Shown here: positions 27,946 through 38,991 of the stretch, in pieces
Layout of the letters: each line of letters begins with the position of its first letter
Position numbering within the stretch: position 1 is the first letter of the stretch
NCBI GenBank assembly: GCA_005880985.1
Contig: VBIQ01000015.1
Span: 1 to 64,000, forward strand
DNA length: 64,000 nucleotides
From: Chloroflexota bacterium
GTDB lineage: Bacteria; Chloroflexota; Dormibacteria; Aeolococcales; Aeolococcaceae
Direction of reading: 5' to 3'
Made by a program: the position numbers and the translations under genes
Notes under the pieces: model-generated
Database searches by the model: none
What the model saw: only the letters and a program-made list of their open reading frames with translations
Told to the model about the DNA's origin: nothing

Positions 27946-29301
27946 ATGTCCATCCAGCTGCCCATCGCGGGAGCGGTCGGGGCGGCGGCCGTCGAGGCGC
28001 GTCGCGCCGGCGCACCTGCCTGGCTGGCAGAGCGCCGCAGCGCCGCCTGGGAGGCATTCACCGAGCTGCCCATGCCCTCGCCGCAGCGCGACGAGGACTG
28101 GCGCCGGACGGATGTGTCCGAGCTGCGGCTGGAGGAGTACATCGCCGATCCCGGCACAGCCGCGGCCGGGGAGGCGTTGCTGCAGGCGATGTCGCAGCTC
28201 CGACTCCGCGCCGCCCCGGAGGCGGCCTTCGTGGCCAGCACCCGCCGGGGCCTGCGCCGTCGTGAGGGCACCGACATGCTCGACGCGCAGGGGGTGATCA
28301 TCTGCTCCCTCGACGATGCCGCCGTCCAGCATCCCGAGCAGCTGCGGCGAGCGCTGTCGACCGTCCCCCCCGAGGAATCGAAGTTCCTCGCCCTCTGGAA
28401 CGCGCTCTGGCGTGGCGGTTGCTTCGTCTACGTGCCGCCGGGGGTGGAGGCGCGGGTCCCGGTGTGGGCGGCCCACACCGCCGCCGGGGCCGGCGCCGCC
28501 ATCTTTCCGGCCACCGTCGCCGTGCTCGACGACCGCGCCTCGCTCACCCTCATCGACGTCTACGCCTCGCCGGCGGGAGACGACGACATGGTCAGCGTCG
28601 CCGCCACCCCGCTGGTGCTCGGCGAAGGAGCGCGCCTCGACTACTGCCTGCTGCAGCAGTGGGGCATGGGCACCTGGCACGTCGCCACGCACCGTGCCAG
28701 CGCCGGCCGGGACGCCCGGCTGCGGTTCTTCGGCGCCACCCTGGGAGCACGCCTGCAGAAGGCGTACTGGGAGGTGCTGCTCGACGGTCAGGGAGCCGAG
28801 GCCACGCTGACCGGGATCTGCTTCGGCGACGGCGCGCAGCACCTCGACCACCAGTCGCTGCAGGATCACCGTGCCCCCCAGACGCGCAGCGACCTGCTCC
28901 TCAAGGTCGCGGTGCGCGATGAGGCGCGCAGCATTTACGGCGGTCTGATCGAGGTGCAGCGGAGGGCTCAGCAGAGCGACGGATACGTCCAGAACCGCAA
29001 CCTGATGCTCAGCCGCGGCGCTCGGGCCAGCGGCATCCCGCGCCTGGAGATCAAGGCCGATGACGTGCGCTGCAGTCACGGGGTGACTGCCGGGCACATC
29101 GACAACGACCAGCGCTTCTACCTGGAATCCCGCGGTGTCCCCAGGGCCGAGGCCGACCGCCTCATCGTCCGCGGCTTCATGCAGGACGCCCTCGACCGCT
29201 GCCCCCACCAGGGGGTGCGCGAGCTGCTCACCGAGCTGCTCGACGAGGAGATCGCCGGACACCCCGTCGCCGGGGTGAGCAGCGACGAGGACGTGGCATG
29301 A
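27946..29301 (+). CDS. sufD: Fe-S assembly protein SufD
   Basis: SufBD family: YVPPGVEARVPVW; GLIEVQRRAQQSDGYVQNRNLMLS. Confidence 0.94.
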   Translation: MSIQLPIAGAVGAAAVEARRAGAPAWLAERRSAAWEAFTELPMPSPQRDEDWRRTDVSELRLEEYIADPGTAAAGEALLQAMSQLRLRAAPEAAFVASTRRGLRRREGTDMLDAQGVIICSLDDAAVQHPEQLRRALSTVPPEESKFLALWNALWRGGCFVYVPPGVEARVPVWAAHTAAGAGAAIFPATVAVLDDRASLTLIDVYASPAGDDDMVSVAATPLVLGEGARLDYCLLQQWGMGTWHVATHRASAGRDARLRFFGATLGARLQKAYWEVLLDGQGAEATLTGICFGDGAQHLDHQSLQDHRAPQTRSDLLLKVAVRDEARSIYGGLIEVQRRAQQSDGYVQNRNLMLSRGARASGIPRLEIKADDVRCSHGVTAGHIDNDQRFYLESRGVPRAEADRLIVRGFMQDALDRCPHQGVRELLTELLDEEIAGHPVAGVSSDEDVA

Positions 29302-29663
29302 GCGCGCTGCGGTACCCCCGCGAGGAGGGTGAGCCGACGGCGCCGCGCTGGGTGACCGTCGGTCGCACCGAGGACATCCCCGCCGGGCATGCGGCCCGGG
29401 TCGACATCCACGGCACTGCGGTGGCCATCGTCAACTGCAACGGCGAGCTCTTCGCCATCGACGACACCTGCTCCCACGCCGAGGCGTCGCTCAGCGAGGG
29501 CGAGCTCTATCCGGACGAGTGCGCCATCGAGTGCCCGCTGCACGGCTCGACCTTCAACCTGCGCACCGGCGAACCGCTGACCCTGCCCGCCGTCGAGCCG
29601 GTGCGCGCCCATCGCATCGCCGTCGAGGACGGTCTGATCAAGGTTGCCCTGGAAGAGGACTGA
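29298..29663 (+). CDS. Rieske-type [2Fe-2S] ferredoxin subunit
   Basis: CSHAEASLSEGELYPDECAIECPLHGSTF. Confidence 0.9.
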   Translation: MSALRYPREEGEPTAPRWVTVGRTEDIPAGHAARVDIHGTAVAIVNCNGELFAIDDTCSHAEASLSEGELYPDECAIECPLHGSTFNLRTGEPLTLPAVEPVRAHRIAVEDGLIKVALEED

Positions 29664-29667
29664 CCGA

Positions 29668-30915
29668 GTGACCGCGATCACCGACCCGGCAACCCTCGAC
29701 GTCGATCGTGTCCGCGCCGACTTCCCGGTGCTGGCGCGGCGCATCGGGGAGCGACCGCTGGTCTACCTCGACTCCGCCGCCACCTCGCAGAAGCCGCTGC
29801 CGGTGCTCGACGCGGTCGAGCGGTACTACTGGTACAGCAACGCCAACGTCCACCGCGGAGTCCACACCCTGGGTACCGAGGCCACCGAGCTCTTCGAGAA
29901 CGCCCGCCGTCGCATCGCCGCCTTCATCGACGCCCCCGAGGACGGCGTGGTCTTCGTGCGCAACGCGACCGAGGGCATCAACCTGGTGGCGGCGTCGTAC
30001 GCCCGCGAGCTGCTCTCCCCCGGTGACCGCATCGTCCTCACCGAGATGGAGCACCACAGCAACCTGGTCCCGTGGCAGCTGGCGGCGGAGCACGCCGGGC
30101 TCGAGCTCGCCTACATCGGGGTGCGCGACGACGGCACCCTCGACCTCGAGCGCGCCGCGGAGCTGCTCCGGCCACCGACCAGACTGCTCAGCATCGCCCA
30201 TCAGAGCAACGTGCTGGGGACCATCAACCCGGTGCGACAGCTGGTGGAGATGGCGCACGAGCACGGCGCCGTGGTGTGCGTCGACGCCGCCCAGAGCGTC
30301 CCGCACATGCCCGTCTCGGTGCGCTCGCTCGACTGCGACTTCCTCGCCTTCAGCGGGCACAAGATGTGCGCTCCGATGGGGATCGGCGTGCTCTGGGCGC
30401 GGCCGGAGCTGCTCGAGCGCATGCCACCCTTCCTCGGGGGTGGCAGCATGATCCTGCGCGTCGACCTGGACCATTCCACCTGGAACAGCGTGCCCCACAA
30501 GTTCGAGGCGGGCACCCCGGACGTGGCCAGCGCCGCCGGGCTGGCGGTCGCCTGCGACTACCTCGACGCCGTCGGCCGCGACCGCATCCATGCGCATGAG
30601 CTGTCGCTGACCCGGCACCTCCTCGACGTCCTCGACGAGGTGGGCGGGCTCTCCGTCTACGGGCCGGGCAGCGTCCCCGAGCGAGGCGGAGCGGTGTCCT
30701 TCAACGTCGCCGACGTCCACCCTCACGACGTCGGCACCATCCTCGACCGCGAGGGCGTGGCCGTCCGCGCCGGGCACCACTGCTGCCAGCCGCTGATGCG
30801 GCGGCTCGACGTCGACGCCACGGTGCGCGCCTCGATGTACCTGTACAACACGCACGCCGAGATCGACGCGCTGGGAGCGGCCCTCCACGAGGTCAAGCGG
30901 GTCTTCAGGGTCTGA
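29668..30915 (+). CDS. sufS: Cysteine desulfurase SufS
   Basis: RVRADFPVLARRIGERPLVYLDSAATSQKP; FSGHKMCAPMGIGVLW; RAGHHCCQPLM. Confidence 0.96.
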   Translation: MTAITDPATLDVDRVRADFPVLARRIGERPLVYLDSAATSQKPLPVLDAVERYYWYSNANVHRGVHTLGTEATELFENARRRIAAFIDAPEDGVVFVRNATEGINLVAASYARELLSPGDRIVLTEMEHHSNLVPWQLAAEHAGLELAYIGVRDDGTLDLERAAELLRPPTRLLSIAHQSNVLGTINPVRQLVEMAHEHGAVVCVDAAQSVPHMPVSVRSLDCDFLAFSGHKMCAPMGIGVLWARPELLERMPPFLGGGSMILRVDLDHSTWNSVPHKFEAGTPDVASAAGLAVACDYLDAVGRDRIHAHELSLTRHLLDVLDEVGGLSVYGPGSVPERGGAVSFNVADVHPHDVGTILDREGVAVRAGHHCCQPLMRRLDVDATVRASMYLYNTHAEIDALGAALHEVKRVFRV

Positions 30916-30939
30916 GCCCCGCCGGGTACAATCTCTACC

Positions 30940-31395
30940 GTGGCAGTCGGATTTTCCAGTGTCGACGACGAGCTCTTCCGGGAGATCATCCTCGACCACT
31001 ACCGCAACCCCCGGCACAAGGGCGGCCTGGATCCCGCCGACGTCACCCTGGAGGCGAACAACCCCCTCTGCGGTGACGAGATCCTGCTCAGCCTGCGGCT
31101 GCGCCAGGGGGCGGTGGAGGGCATCGCCTTCTCCGGCCGGGGCTGCTCGATCAGCCAGGCGTCGGCGAGCATGATGTGCGACAGCGTCGCCGGCAAACCG
31201 ACCGACGAGGCGTCGGCGACGGTGCAGCGCTTTCGCGACATGATGCTCGCCGAGGGCGGCGTCGACGGGCTGGGAGATCTCGAGGCTCTGCAGGGCGTGA
31301 AGCGCTATCCGGTGCGGGTCAAGTGCGCGCTGCTCCCGTGGAACGCTCTGCTCCAGGGTCTCGCCGATGGCAGCGCCGGGGAGAACCGACCATGA
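30940..31395 (+). CDS. sufU: Fe-S assembly sulfur-transfer protein SufU
   Basis: ILDHYRNPRHKG, NPLCGDE, GRGCSISQASASMM, RVKCALLPWNAL. Confidence 0.93.
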   Translation: MAVGFSSVDDELFREIILDHYRNPRHKGGLDPADVTLEANNPLCGDEILLSLRLRQGAVEGIAFSGRGCSISQASASMMCDSVAGKPTDEASATVQRFRDMMLAEGGVDGLGDLEALQGVKRYPVRVKCALLPWNALLQGLADGSAGENRP

Positions 31396-31772
31396 GCGCA
31401 GAGCAACCTGTACCCGCCGGGGAGAACGGCGACGGCATCGACCACGACGGTGATGGGGCGGAGGAGCGGCCGAGCAACGACGCCGTTCTCGAGGCTCTCA
31501 GCCAGGTCTACGACCCGGAGATCGGCATCGACATCGTCAACCTGGGGCTGGTCTACGACACCGACGTCGACGACGACGGGCTGCTCACCGTCGACATGAC
31601 CCTCACCTCGCCGTACTGCCCGATGGGGAGCATCATCCAGACCCAGGTGCATGCCGTCGCCACCCAGCTGCCCGGCGTCAACGACGTCCGCGTCAACCTG
31701 GTCTGGTCGCCTCCCTGGGATCCCCGGGTCATGGCCTCGGACGAGGCCAAGCTGGAGCTGGGCATCTACTGA
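31392..31772 (+). CDS. Metal-sulfur cluster assembly factor (SufT/DUF59 family)
   Basis: VYDPEIGIDIVNLGLVYDTDV; LTSPYCPMGSII. Confidence 0.92.
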   Translation: MSAEQPVPAGENGDGIDHDGDGAEERPSNDAVLEALSQVYDPEIGIDIVNLGLVYDTDVDDDGLLTVDMTLTSPYCPMGSIIQTQVHAVATQLPGVNDVRVNLVWSPPWDPRVMASDEAKLELGIY

Positions 31773-32152
31773 TGACGGTGGACGAGCGGCTGTTCACCCG
31801 CGAGGAGGCGGAGGTCCTGATCCCGCGGCTCTGTACGCTGCTCGAGGGGCTGGTGGAGGTCAGCCGGCAGCTGGCCGACCCGGAGCTGCTGCGCACCGCT
31901 CGCACCGGCGCCGCCGGCAACGGCGGGGGACGGGCGGCGCGCCAGCTGCTCGAGGGCGGCGACCGGTTCAACCGGATCGTCGGCGAGATCGAGGACCTCG
32001 GCATCGTCGTGCGCGACCCGTCCACCGGTCTGGTGGACTTCCCCGCGGAGCGCGACGGCCGTCCCGTCTACCTCTGCTGGCGGCTCGGCGAGGCGGCGGT
32101 CGGTTTCTGGCACGACCGCGACACCGGCTACATGGGGCGGCAGCCTCTCTAG
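31772..32152 (+). CDS. DUF2203-type protein
   Basis: LFTREEAEVLIPRLCTLLEG; VYLCWRLGEAAVGFWHDRDTGYMGRQPL. Confidence 0.75.
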   Translation: MTVDERLFTREEAEVLIPRLCTLLEGLVEVSRQLADPELLRTARTGAAGNGGGRAARQLLEGGDRFNRIVGEIEDLGIVVRDPSTGLVDFPAERDGRPVYLCWRLGEAAVGFWHDRDTGYMGRQPL

Positions 32153-32158
32153 GGAACG

Positions 32159-33451
32159 CTACCCGACCTCACAGCGAAGCATGTCGTCGAGGGTCTCGCG
32201 CCGGCGCACCAGCCGCGCCCTCCCGTCGCCGACGAAGACCACGGCCGGTCGCGGGTTGACGTTGTAGTTCGAGGCCATCGCCAGCGAGTAGGCCCCCGAG
32301 GCGGGAACGGCGATGACGTCACCGGGGACCAGCCGGGGAAGCTCGACGTCGTGGGCCAGGATGTCGGTGGACTCGCAGTAGCGACCGGCGATGGTCACCG
32401 TCTCGACCGGCCTGCGCTCGGCGTCGCCGGCGAGCATCGGCTGATAGCGGGCGCCATAGAGCTTGGGCCGGATGTTGTCGCCCATCCCCCCGTCAACCGC
32501 GACGTAGGTGCGCACCCCCGGGATCTCCTTGCGACCCCCCACCGTGTAGAGGGCGACCCCGGCCGGACCGGCGACGCTGCGCCCCGGCTCGACCAGCAGG
32601 GCGGGCAGCGGCAGTCCCCGCTCACCGAAGACGGCGCCGACTGATTCAGTCACAACCGACATGAACTCCCGAGGCGTGGGCGGATCGTCGTCGTCGGTGT
32701 AGGCGATCCCCAGGCCACCGCCGACGCTGAGCTCGCGGGCGACGAAGCCGAGCTCGTCGCGTGCCGCCGCCAGGAGGCCGGCGGCGATGCCGATGGCAGC
32801 GGGATAGCAGCGCAGGTCGAAGATCTGCGACCCGATGTGCATGTGCACGCCGCGCAGGTCGATCGCGCCGACACCGATCGCCCGGCGTAGCGCCACCATC
32901 GCCTGACCGCTGTCGACGCCGAAGCCGAACTTGCTGTCCAGCTGGCCGGTGCTGATGAAGTCGTGGGTGTCGGGGCGGATCCCGGGGGAGATCCGCACCA
33001 GCGCACCGGCTGACGGGCGGCGCGGGGAGGCGGCGAGCAGGTCGAGCTCGTGATCGGAGTCGATGACCAGATGACCGATGCCGGCGCCGAGCGCGGCCTC
33101 CACCTCGGCGGCGTCCTTGTTGTTCCCCGCGAACCCGATCCACGCGGGCGGCATCCCCGCCTCCAGGGCGATCGAGAGCTCGCCACCGCTGACGACATCG
33201 ATGCCGCAGTCCTCGTCGCGGAGGATTCCGACCATGGCGCGGCCGAGGTAGGCCTTGGCGCTGTAGAGGACCTCGCCTCCCGCGGGCCATTGCCGCAGGG
33301 CCTCGCGATAGCCTCGCAGCCGGGCACGCAGGGTGGCCTCGTCGAAGACGTAGAGCGGCGTGCCGAAGCGGTGGGCGAGCTCGACCAGGTCGCAACCACC
33401 GACCGACAGCCGGTCGCCGGCGGTGCGCGCGGCGGTGTCGGGCAGGAGCAT
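32159..33451 (-). CDS. lysA: Diaminopimelate decarboxylase
   Basis: TPLYVFDEATLRARL, YSAKAYLGRAM, GGGLGIAYTDDDDPPT, EPGRSVAG. Confidence 0.93.
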   Translation of the reverse strand: MLLPDTAARTAGDRLSVGGCDLVELAHRFGTPLYVFDEATLRARLRGYREALRQWPAGGEVLYSAKAYLGRAMVGILRDEDCGIDVVSGGELSIALEAGMPPAWIGFAGNNKDAAEVEAALGAGIGHLVIDSDHELDLLAASPRRPSAGALVRISPGIRPDTHDFISTGQLDSKFGFGVDSGQAMVALRRAIGVGAIDLRGVHMHIGSQIFDLRCYPAAIGIAAGLLAAARDELGFVARELSVGGGLGIAYTDDDDPPTPREFMSVVTESVGAVFGERGLPLPALLVEPGRSVAGPAGVALYTVGGRKEIPGVRTYVAVDGGMGDNIRPKLYGARYQPMLAGDAERRPVETVTIAGRYCESTDILAHDVELPRLVPGDVIAVPASGAYSLAMASNYNVNPRPAVVFVGDGRARLVRRRETLDDMLRCEVG

Positions 33452-33509
33452 GACGGCCGATGGTAGTGGGCGCCAGGAAAGTCGCGTCCTGCGCGCCGCG
33501 TCCGGCGGG

Positions 33510-33515
33510 TACACT
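33510..33515 (+). promoter_or_regulatory. Possible -10 box TACACT upstream of small ORF/structured RNA
   Basis: Sequence gcgggTACACTgagcg. Confidence 0.35.
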
Positions 33516-33609
33516 GAGCGCGCGTCTCCGGCCGACGTGCCCCCCTGCACCCGAGAACCGACGCAGCGGGCTGGGCACGCGGTACTCCGAGAAAAGGAGG
33601 GTCCTGCCG

Positions 33610-33666
33610 ATGCCCGATAGTCCAAGTACGACTTCCGTCGTGACCAGCGCCGAGGTGGGGAGCTGA
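33610..33666 (+). CDS. Possible 18-aa small protein MPDSPSTTSVVTSAEVGS
   Basis: ATG preceded by strong SD AAAAGGAGG at 33592-33600. Confidence 0.35.
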   Translation: MPDSPSTTSVVTSAEVGS

Positions 33667-33738
33667 CGGACGGGTCCTCACTGATCTAGGAGGCGCAGAC
33701 CGCGACCCGTCGCGGTCGTCTCACCTCCGAGCGCTTGC

Positions 33739-33770
33739 ACGGGGCGTCCACCGGCCGGTGGGCGCCCCGT
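33739..33770 (+). terminator. Strong hairpin terminator ACGGGGCGTCCACCGG/CCGGTGGGCGCCCCGT
   Basis: 16-bp near-perfect palindrome followed by TGTGCTGT. Confidence 0.65.
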
Positions 33771-33817
33771 TGTGCTGTCAGGGCACGCGCCGGCGGAGAC
33801 CGGAGGGGACGGTGGGT

Positions 33818-34426
33818 TCAGCCCAGCGTGGCGATGCGCGGCTGCGCCTCGCGAGTCGCCTCGGCCGGCGCCGGCACCAGCTGGTCCTTCTCGACGTATC
33901 CCTCGGCCCCGCTGCCCAGACGCACCTCGACCAGGGTGCCGTGGTCGGCAATGGCGGTGATGCGCGAGGCGGTCAGGATGGCCTCACCGCGCGGACCGTC
34001 GACTCGCGGCTCGAGGAGCAGCCGGTAGGGCATCCCCGCCCACGACGCCACCAGGCTCACCGGCCCGGGCGGGATGATCCGCTCGCGATAGATGGTTCGC
34101 TTGTCACGCGCCCCGCGGGAGAGCAGCTGCACCACCTGCAGGGCGCGGCTGGTGGGGCTGGCGCCGGCGCTCGACTCGACCAACACCTCGGTGCCGGCCG
34201 CGACCGGGCGGGCCTCCACGCGCACCTGCCGCGGACGCGGCACCCGCCGGCGCCACTGGCCGAAGAACCCGCGCCGCGCGACCTCGACCGCCCGGGCGAC
34301 GTCCGGGCCGAGAACCTCGAAGCGGTACGGAGGCGTCCCCGCGACCTGCTCGGTGGCGGCGAAGACCTCCCGCGCCGGCGCGGGGGTGACAAAGCGCCAG
34401 GTGTGGGCGCGCGGTCTGCCGAGCAT
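33818..34426 (-). CDS. Hypothetical SRPBCC/START-like protein
   Basis: WRFVTPAPAREVFAATEQVAGTPPYRFEVLG...GTEVLVESSAG. Confidence 0.55.
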   Translation of the reverse strand: MLGRPRAHTWRFVTPAPAREVFAATEQVAGTPPYRFEVLGPDVARAVEVARRGFFGQWRRRVPRPRQVRVEARPVAAGTEVLVESSAGASPTSRALQVVQLLSRGARDKRTIYRERIIPPGPVSLVASWAGMPYRLLLEPRVDGPRGEAILTASRITAIADHGTLVEVRLGSGAEGYVEKDQLVPAPAEATREAQPRIATLG

Positions 34427-34704
34427 AGCGGGATTGTAGGCACCAGCCGACGCCGGCCCGGATCTGCACCGTCCGACACGCCGGCTCCCAGTGAGCCACA
34501 CCTGCTGCCCGTCATCTGCACCCTCGCCACTGTCTTCGTCGGGTTGGAACGACTCGTCACCCTCGCCCGACGGGTGAGCACTGCCCGCGGATCTCGGATA
34601 CGCTCGCCGCATCAGCGGCGGCCGCCCGGTTGCGGTCGCAGCGGTCGCCGCGCCCGTCGTCACCGCAACCGTCGCAGCAACGCGTCACCGCTGAGGACAG
34701 ACCC

Positions 34705-35217
34705 ATGCCCGCACTGCCCGTTGCCCAGGCCGCCCTCGCGCTCGGCTGGTCGGAGGACACCGTCCGCCGTCGCGTCAAGTCCGGCCAGCTGGAGTCGAGC
34801 ACCGACCCGCTCGGCCGCCTCCTGGTGATGGTCAACCCCGCTGACGTGGTCGAGGACATCGGCACCGTGGAGGTCACCGGTCGGTCTGCCGCGGATGCCA
34901 ATGGCGCAACGCCCGCAGACCTGCGTTCGACGCTGGCGCAGCTGGCGGCGACGGACGCACGGGCCGCAGCCCTCGAGCGCGAGCGCGACCTGCTCGCCGG
35001 TCATGTCCAGACGCTCACCGCCGAGCTCGACGCTCGCCGCACCGAGGTCGGCGACCTGGTGCGGGCGCTGCATCAGCAGCAACTGCTCCACGCGCGCAGC
35101 GCCGGGATCCCGCTGCTGAGCGCCGGCGGCGACGTCGTCGTCGCCGAGACCAGCGTTCCGGCGGGGCAGCGGCCCTGGTGGCGCCGGCGCCATCGGAACA
35201 CCTCTCCGGTCCCCTGA
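34705..35217 (+). CDS. Helix-turn-helix plus coiled-coil DNA-binding protein
   Basis: LPVAQAALALGWSEDTVRRRVKSGQLESSTDPLGRLLV MerR/excisionase-like HTH; heptad-like region AALERERDLLAGHVQTLTAELDARRTEVGDLVRALHQQQ. Confidence 0.65.
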   Translation: MPALPVAQAALALGWSEDTVRRRVKSGQLESSTDPLGRLLVMVNPADVVEDIGTVEVTGRSAADANGATPADLRSTLAQLAATDARAAALERERDLLAGHVQTLTAELDARRTEVGDLVRALHQQQLLHARSAGIPLLSAGGDVVVAETSVPAGQRPWWRRRHRNTSPVP

Positions 35218-35376
35218 CGGCGGGTGGCCCGGGTTGTCGACCGCTTGGACCGGGCAGCCTGGGTCGTGCCACGGTTGTTTGTCGCTCATACAAGTAGGAT
35301 GGCCGCCACCCTCCGAGCCGGAACCCGCGGGCAGCGGGTGGGCAGCGGTGCCAGCCAGAGAGGCGCAGACAGGCCC

Positions 35377-36441
35377 CTAGGTGAGCAGCGGTCGCCTGCG
35401 CAGCGCGAGCCGTTCGGCCAGGCGCGGCAGCGGTCCCAGCCAGGGCCACAGCGCCAGCTCCTGGCAACGGTGGTGGCGCACCACCTCGCCGTTCCAGCGG
35501 GTCTTGAACTCGAAGTACCCCGCCCCCGGCGCGGCGGGGTCTTCGTGGTTGGGAACGCCCCACATGTCGTACGTCCGGCAGCCGCAGCCGAGCCCCCACT
35601 CGATCGCCCGCCAGTGGAGCAGGTAGCTGGGATGGAGACGGGCATGGGCCGGCGAGCTGCCGCCGAACAGGTAACACAGGCGCGGGCCGGCCGCGACCGC
35701 GATCATCCCCGCGGCGTCCTCGCCGCTGACCGACGCCAGCAGCACCGCGACCGGACAGCTGCCGCGCAGGCAGCGCACCGCCGCGCGGTGGTAGTCGAGA
35801 TCGCGCCCGACGAAGCCCCCGCGCCTTGCCGCCTGATCGAAGAGCGGCTGGAAGCGCGCCACCGCGGGCTCCGCGTCCGCCCCAGCGTGGATCTCCACCC
35901 GGACACCCGACCGGTCGGCGTGGCGGATGTGATGGCGGGTGCTGGCCTTGAGCCCGGCAAGCACGGCCTCGGTGCCCGGCGCGAGGTCCAGCAGATAGGT
36001 CTTTCGATGCTGAACGTCGTACCGGCTGGGGCGCAGCCGCAGCGCCCGCAGCAGCCCGGGCGCCTCCGGGTCTTCGATGCGCCACTCGGGATCCAGCTTG
36101 AGGACCAGGGAGCGGTGGCGGCGGGCGATCGCTGCCGCGGCGCCGAGCAAAGCCGCGGCGGGCGCCACCTCGGAGGTGCCGGTCAGGGCCGGACCCCGGG
36201 GCCCATAGGCGAATCCGGCCCCAACCGGGCCGCGCCGCACCAGCAGCTGGAGGGCGCCGGTGGCGCCCTCCGGGCCCTCGGCGAGCAGGCGGTGCACCCG
36301 CCAGCCGCCCTGCTGCTTGAGCTCGCCCCACCCCCAGGTCTGCAGCAGGTTGCCCCCCGCCGCGTCGAGGACGAAGCGGTCCCACCGGGCTCGATCCGCG
36401 GAATGAGCGAGACGGACGCTGACCGCGGTCGTCGGCACGGT
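35377..36441 (-). CDS. FemAB/FemX-like peptidyltransferase
   Basis: NLLQTWGWGELKQQGGW, RHHIRHADRSGV, YLFGGSS, YDMWGVPNHEDP, GYFEFKTRWNGE. Confidence 0.87.
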   Translation of the reverse strand, partial: TVPTTAVSVRLAHSADRARWDRFVLDAAGGNLLQTWGWGELKQQGGWRVHRLLAEGPEGATGALQLLVRRGPVGAGFAYGPRGPALTGTSEVAPAAALLGAAAAIARRHRSLVLKLDPEWRIEDPEAPGLLRALRLRPSRYDVQHRKTYLLDLAPGTEAVLAGLKASTRHHIRHADRSGVRVEIHAGADAEPAVARFQPLFDQAARRGGFVGRDLDYHRAAVRCLRGSCPVAVLLASVSGEDAAGMIAVAAGPRLCYLFGGSSPAHARLHPSYLLHWRAIEWGLGCGCRTYDMWGVPNHEDPAAPGAGYFEFKTRWNGEVVRHHRCQELALWPWLGPLPRLAERLALRRRPLLT

Positions 36442-36536
36442 GCTGCATTGAAGCGCAGGCCACCCCTCCGGTGTGCCGGGCCGCCCGGAGCGGACGGCGC
36501 GGCCACCCCAGAAGGCGGCGGGCGCTCGACCCGACC

Positions 36537-36917
36537 TCAGACGGCCGGCGGCGGCAGCGCCACGGCGTAGCGGCGGCACATCTCGCGGAAGCGCTCTTGC
36601 GCCGGGGCGTCGAGCAGGTGTTCGTGGCGGGCAACCAGGGGGGCGACGACCTGGCGCAGCTGAGGCCCCCGCGCCATCCACTGGAAGTAGCTGCGACCGC
36701 CATGGTGGTAGGGGCCGTAGAGGGTCGAGCCCGGGAACGTCCGCTGGAGCCAGCGGAACAGGTCCTCGTGGCGGGTGTGCATCCGGAGCGTCACCTGGGG
36801 CTGGCGGCCATCTCCACCGAAGTGGCCCTCGCCTGTGAGCAGGCCGAGGAAGAACCCGGCCGATAGGTCACCGATCTCGAGCCCATGGTGCTCCGGAGAG
36901 GTGAGCTCGCTTGCCAC
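36537..36917 (-). CDS. Stand-alone LAGLIDADG-like protein
   Basis: SAGFFLGLLTGEGHFGGDGRQPQVTLRMHTRHEDLFRWLQRTFPGSTLYG...SYFQWMARGPQL. Confidence 0.75.
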   Translation of the reverse strand: MASELTSPEHHGLEIGDLSAGFFLGLLTGEGHFGGDGRQPQVTLRMHTRHEDLFRWLQRTFPGSTLYGPYHHGGRSYFQWMARGPQLRQVVAPLVARHEHLLDAPAQERFREMCRRYAVALPPPAV

Positions 36918-36974
36918 CCTGGAATCATCCGGGCCCGCTGTTTCACCGTCAAGATCCACGTGGAACCCGCGCCC

Positions 36975-37001
36975 GTCCACAGTGTCCACGGCGTGTCCAC
37001 A
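36975..37001. promoter_or_regulatory. Three GTCCAC repeats resembling DnaA boxes (cGTCCACAg, GTGTCCACG, GTGTCCACA)
   Basis: Read directly between LAGLIDADG gene and parA. Confidence 0.4.
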
Positions 37002-37040
37002 GCCGACAACCCGGCCCGCCACGCCGTTGCGCCGCCATAA

Positions 37041-38803
<1,763 letters not shown>

Positions 38804-38991
38804 CGCCAGGCGGTCACACTGATAGTGTCAACTCAGACAAAAACTCACCAGCGCCCACCGCCGCCGGTGACCTCGCAGCCGCCACGCCTGCGCCATCGTC
38901 GGCCGAGAACGCGACAGCCGATGGCATGCCGTCCCACCACGGCGGTGACGGCGGTTCGGCGTCGCAGCCACCCCCCCTACAATGGGTCGCC

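Noticed and set aside
36939-36954. Full parS site
   Set aside because: Only one arm TGTTTCAC matches; second arm is degenerate, so not called as a feature
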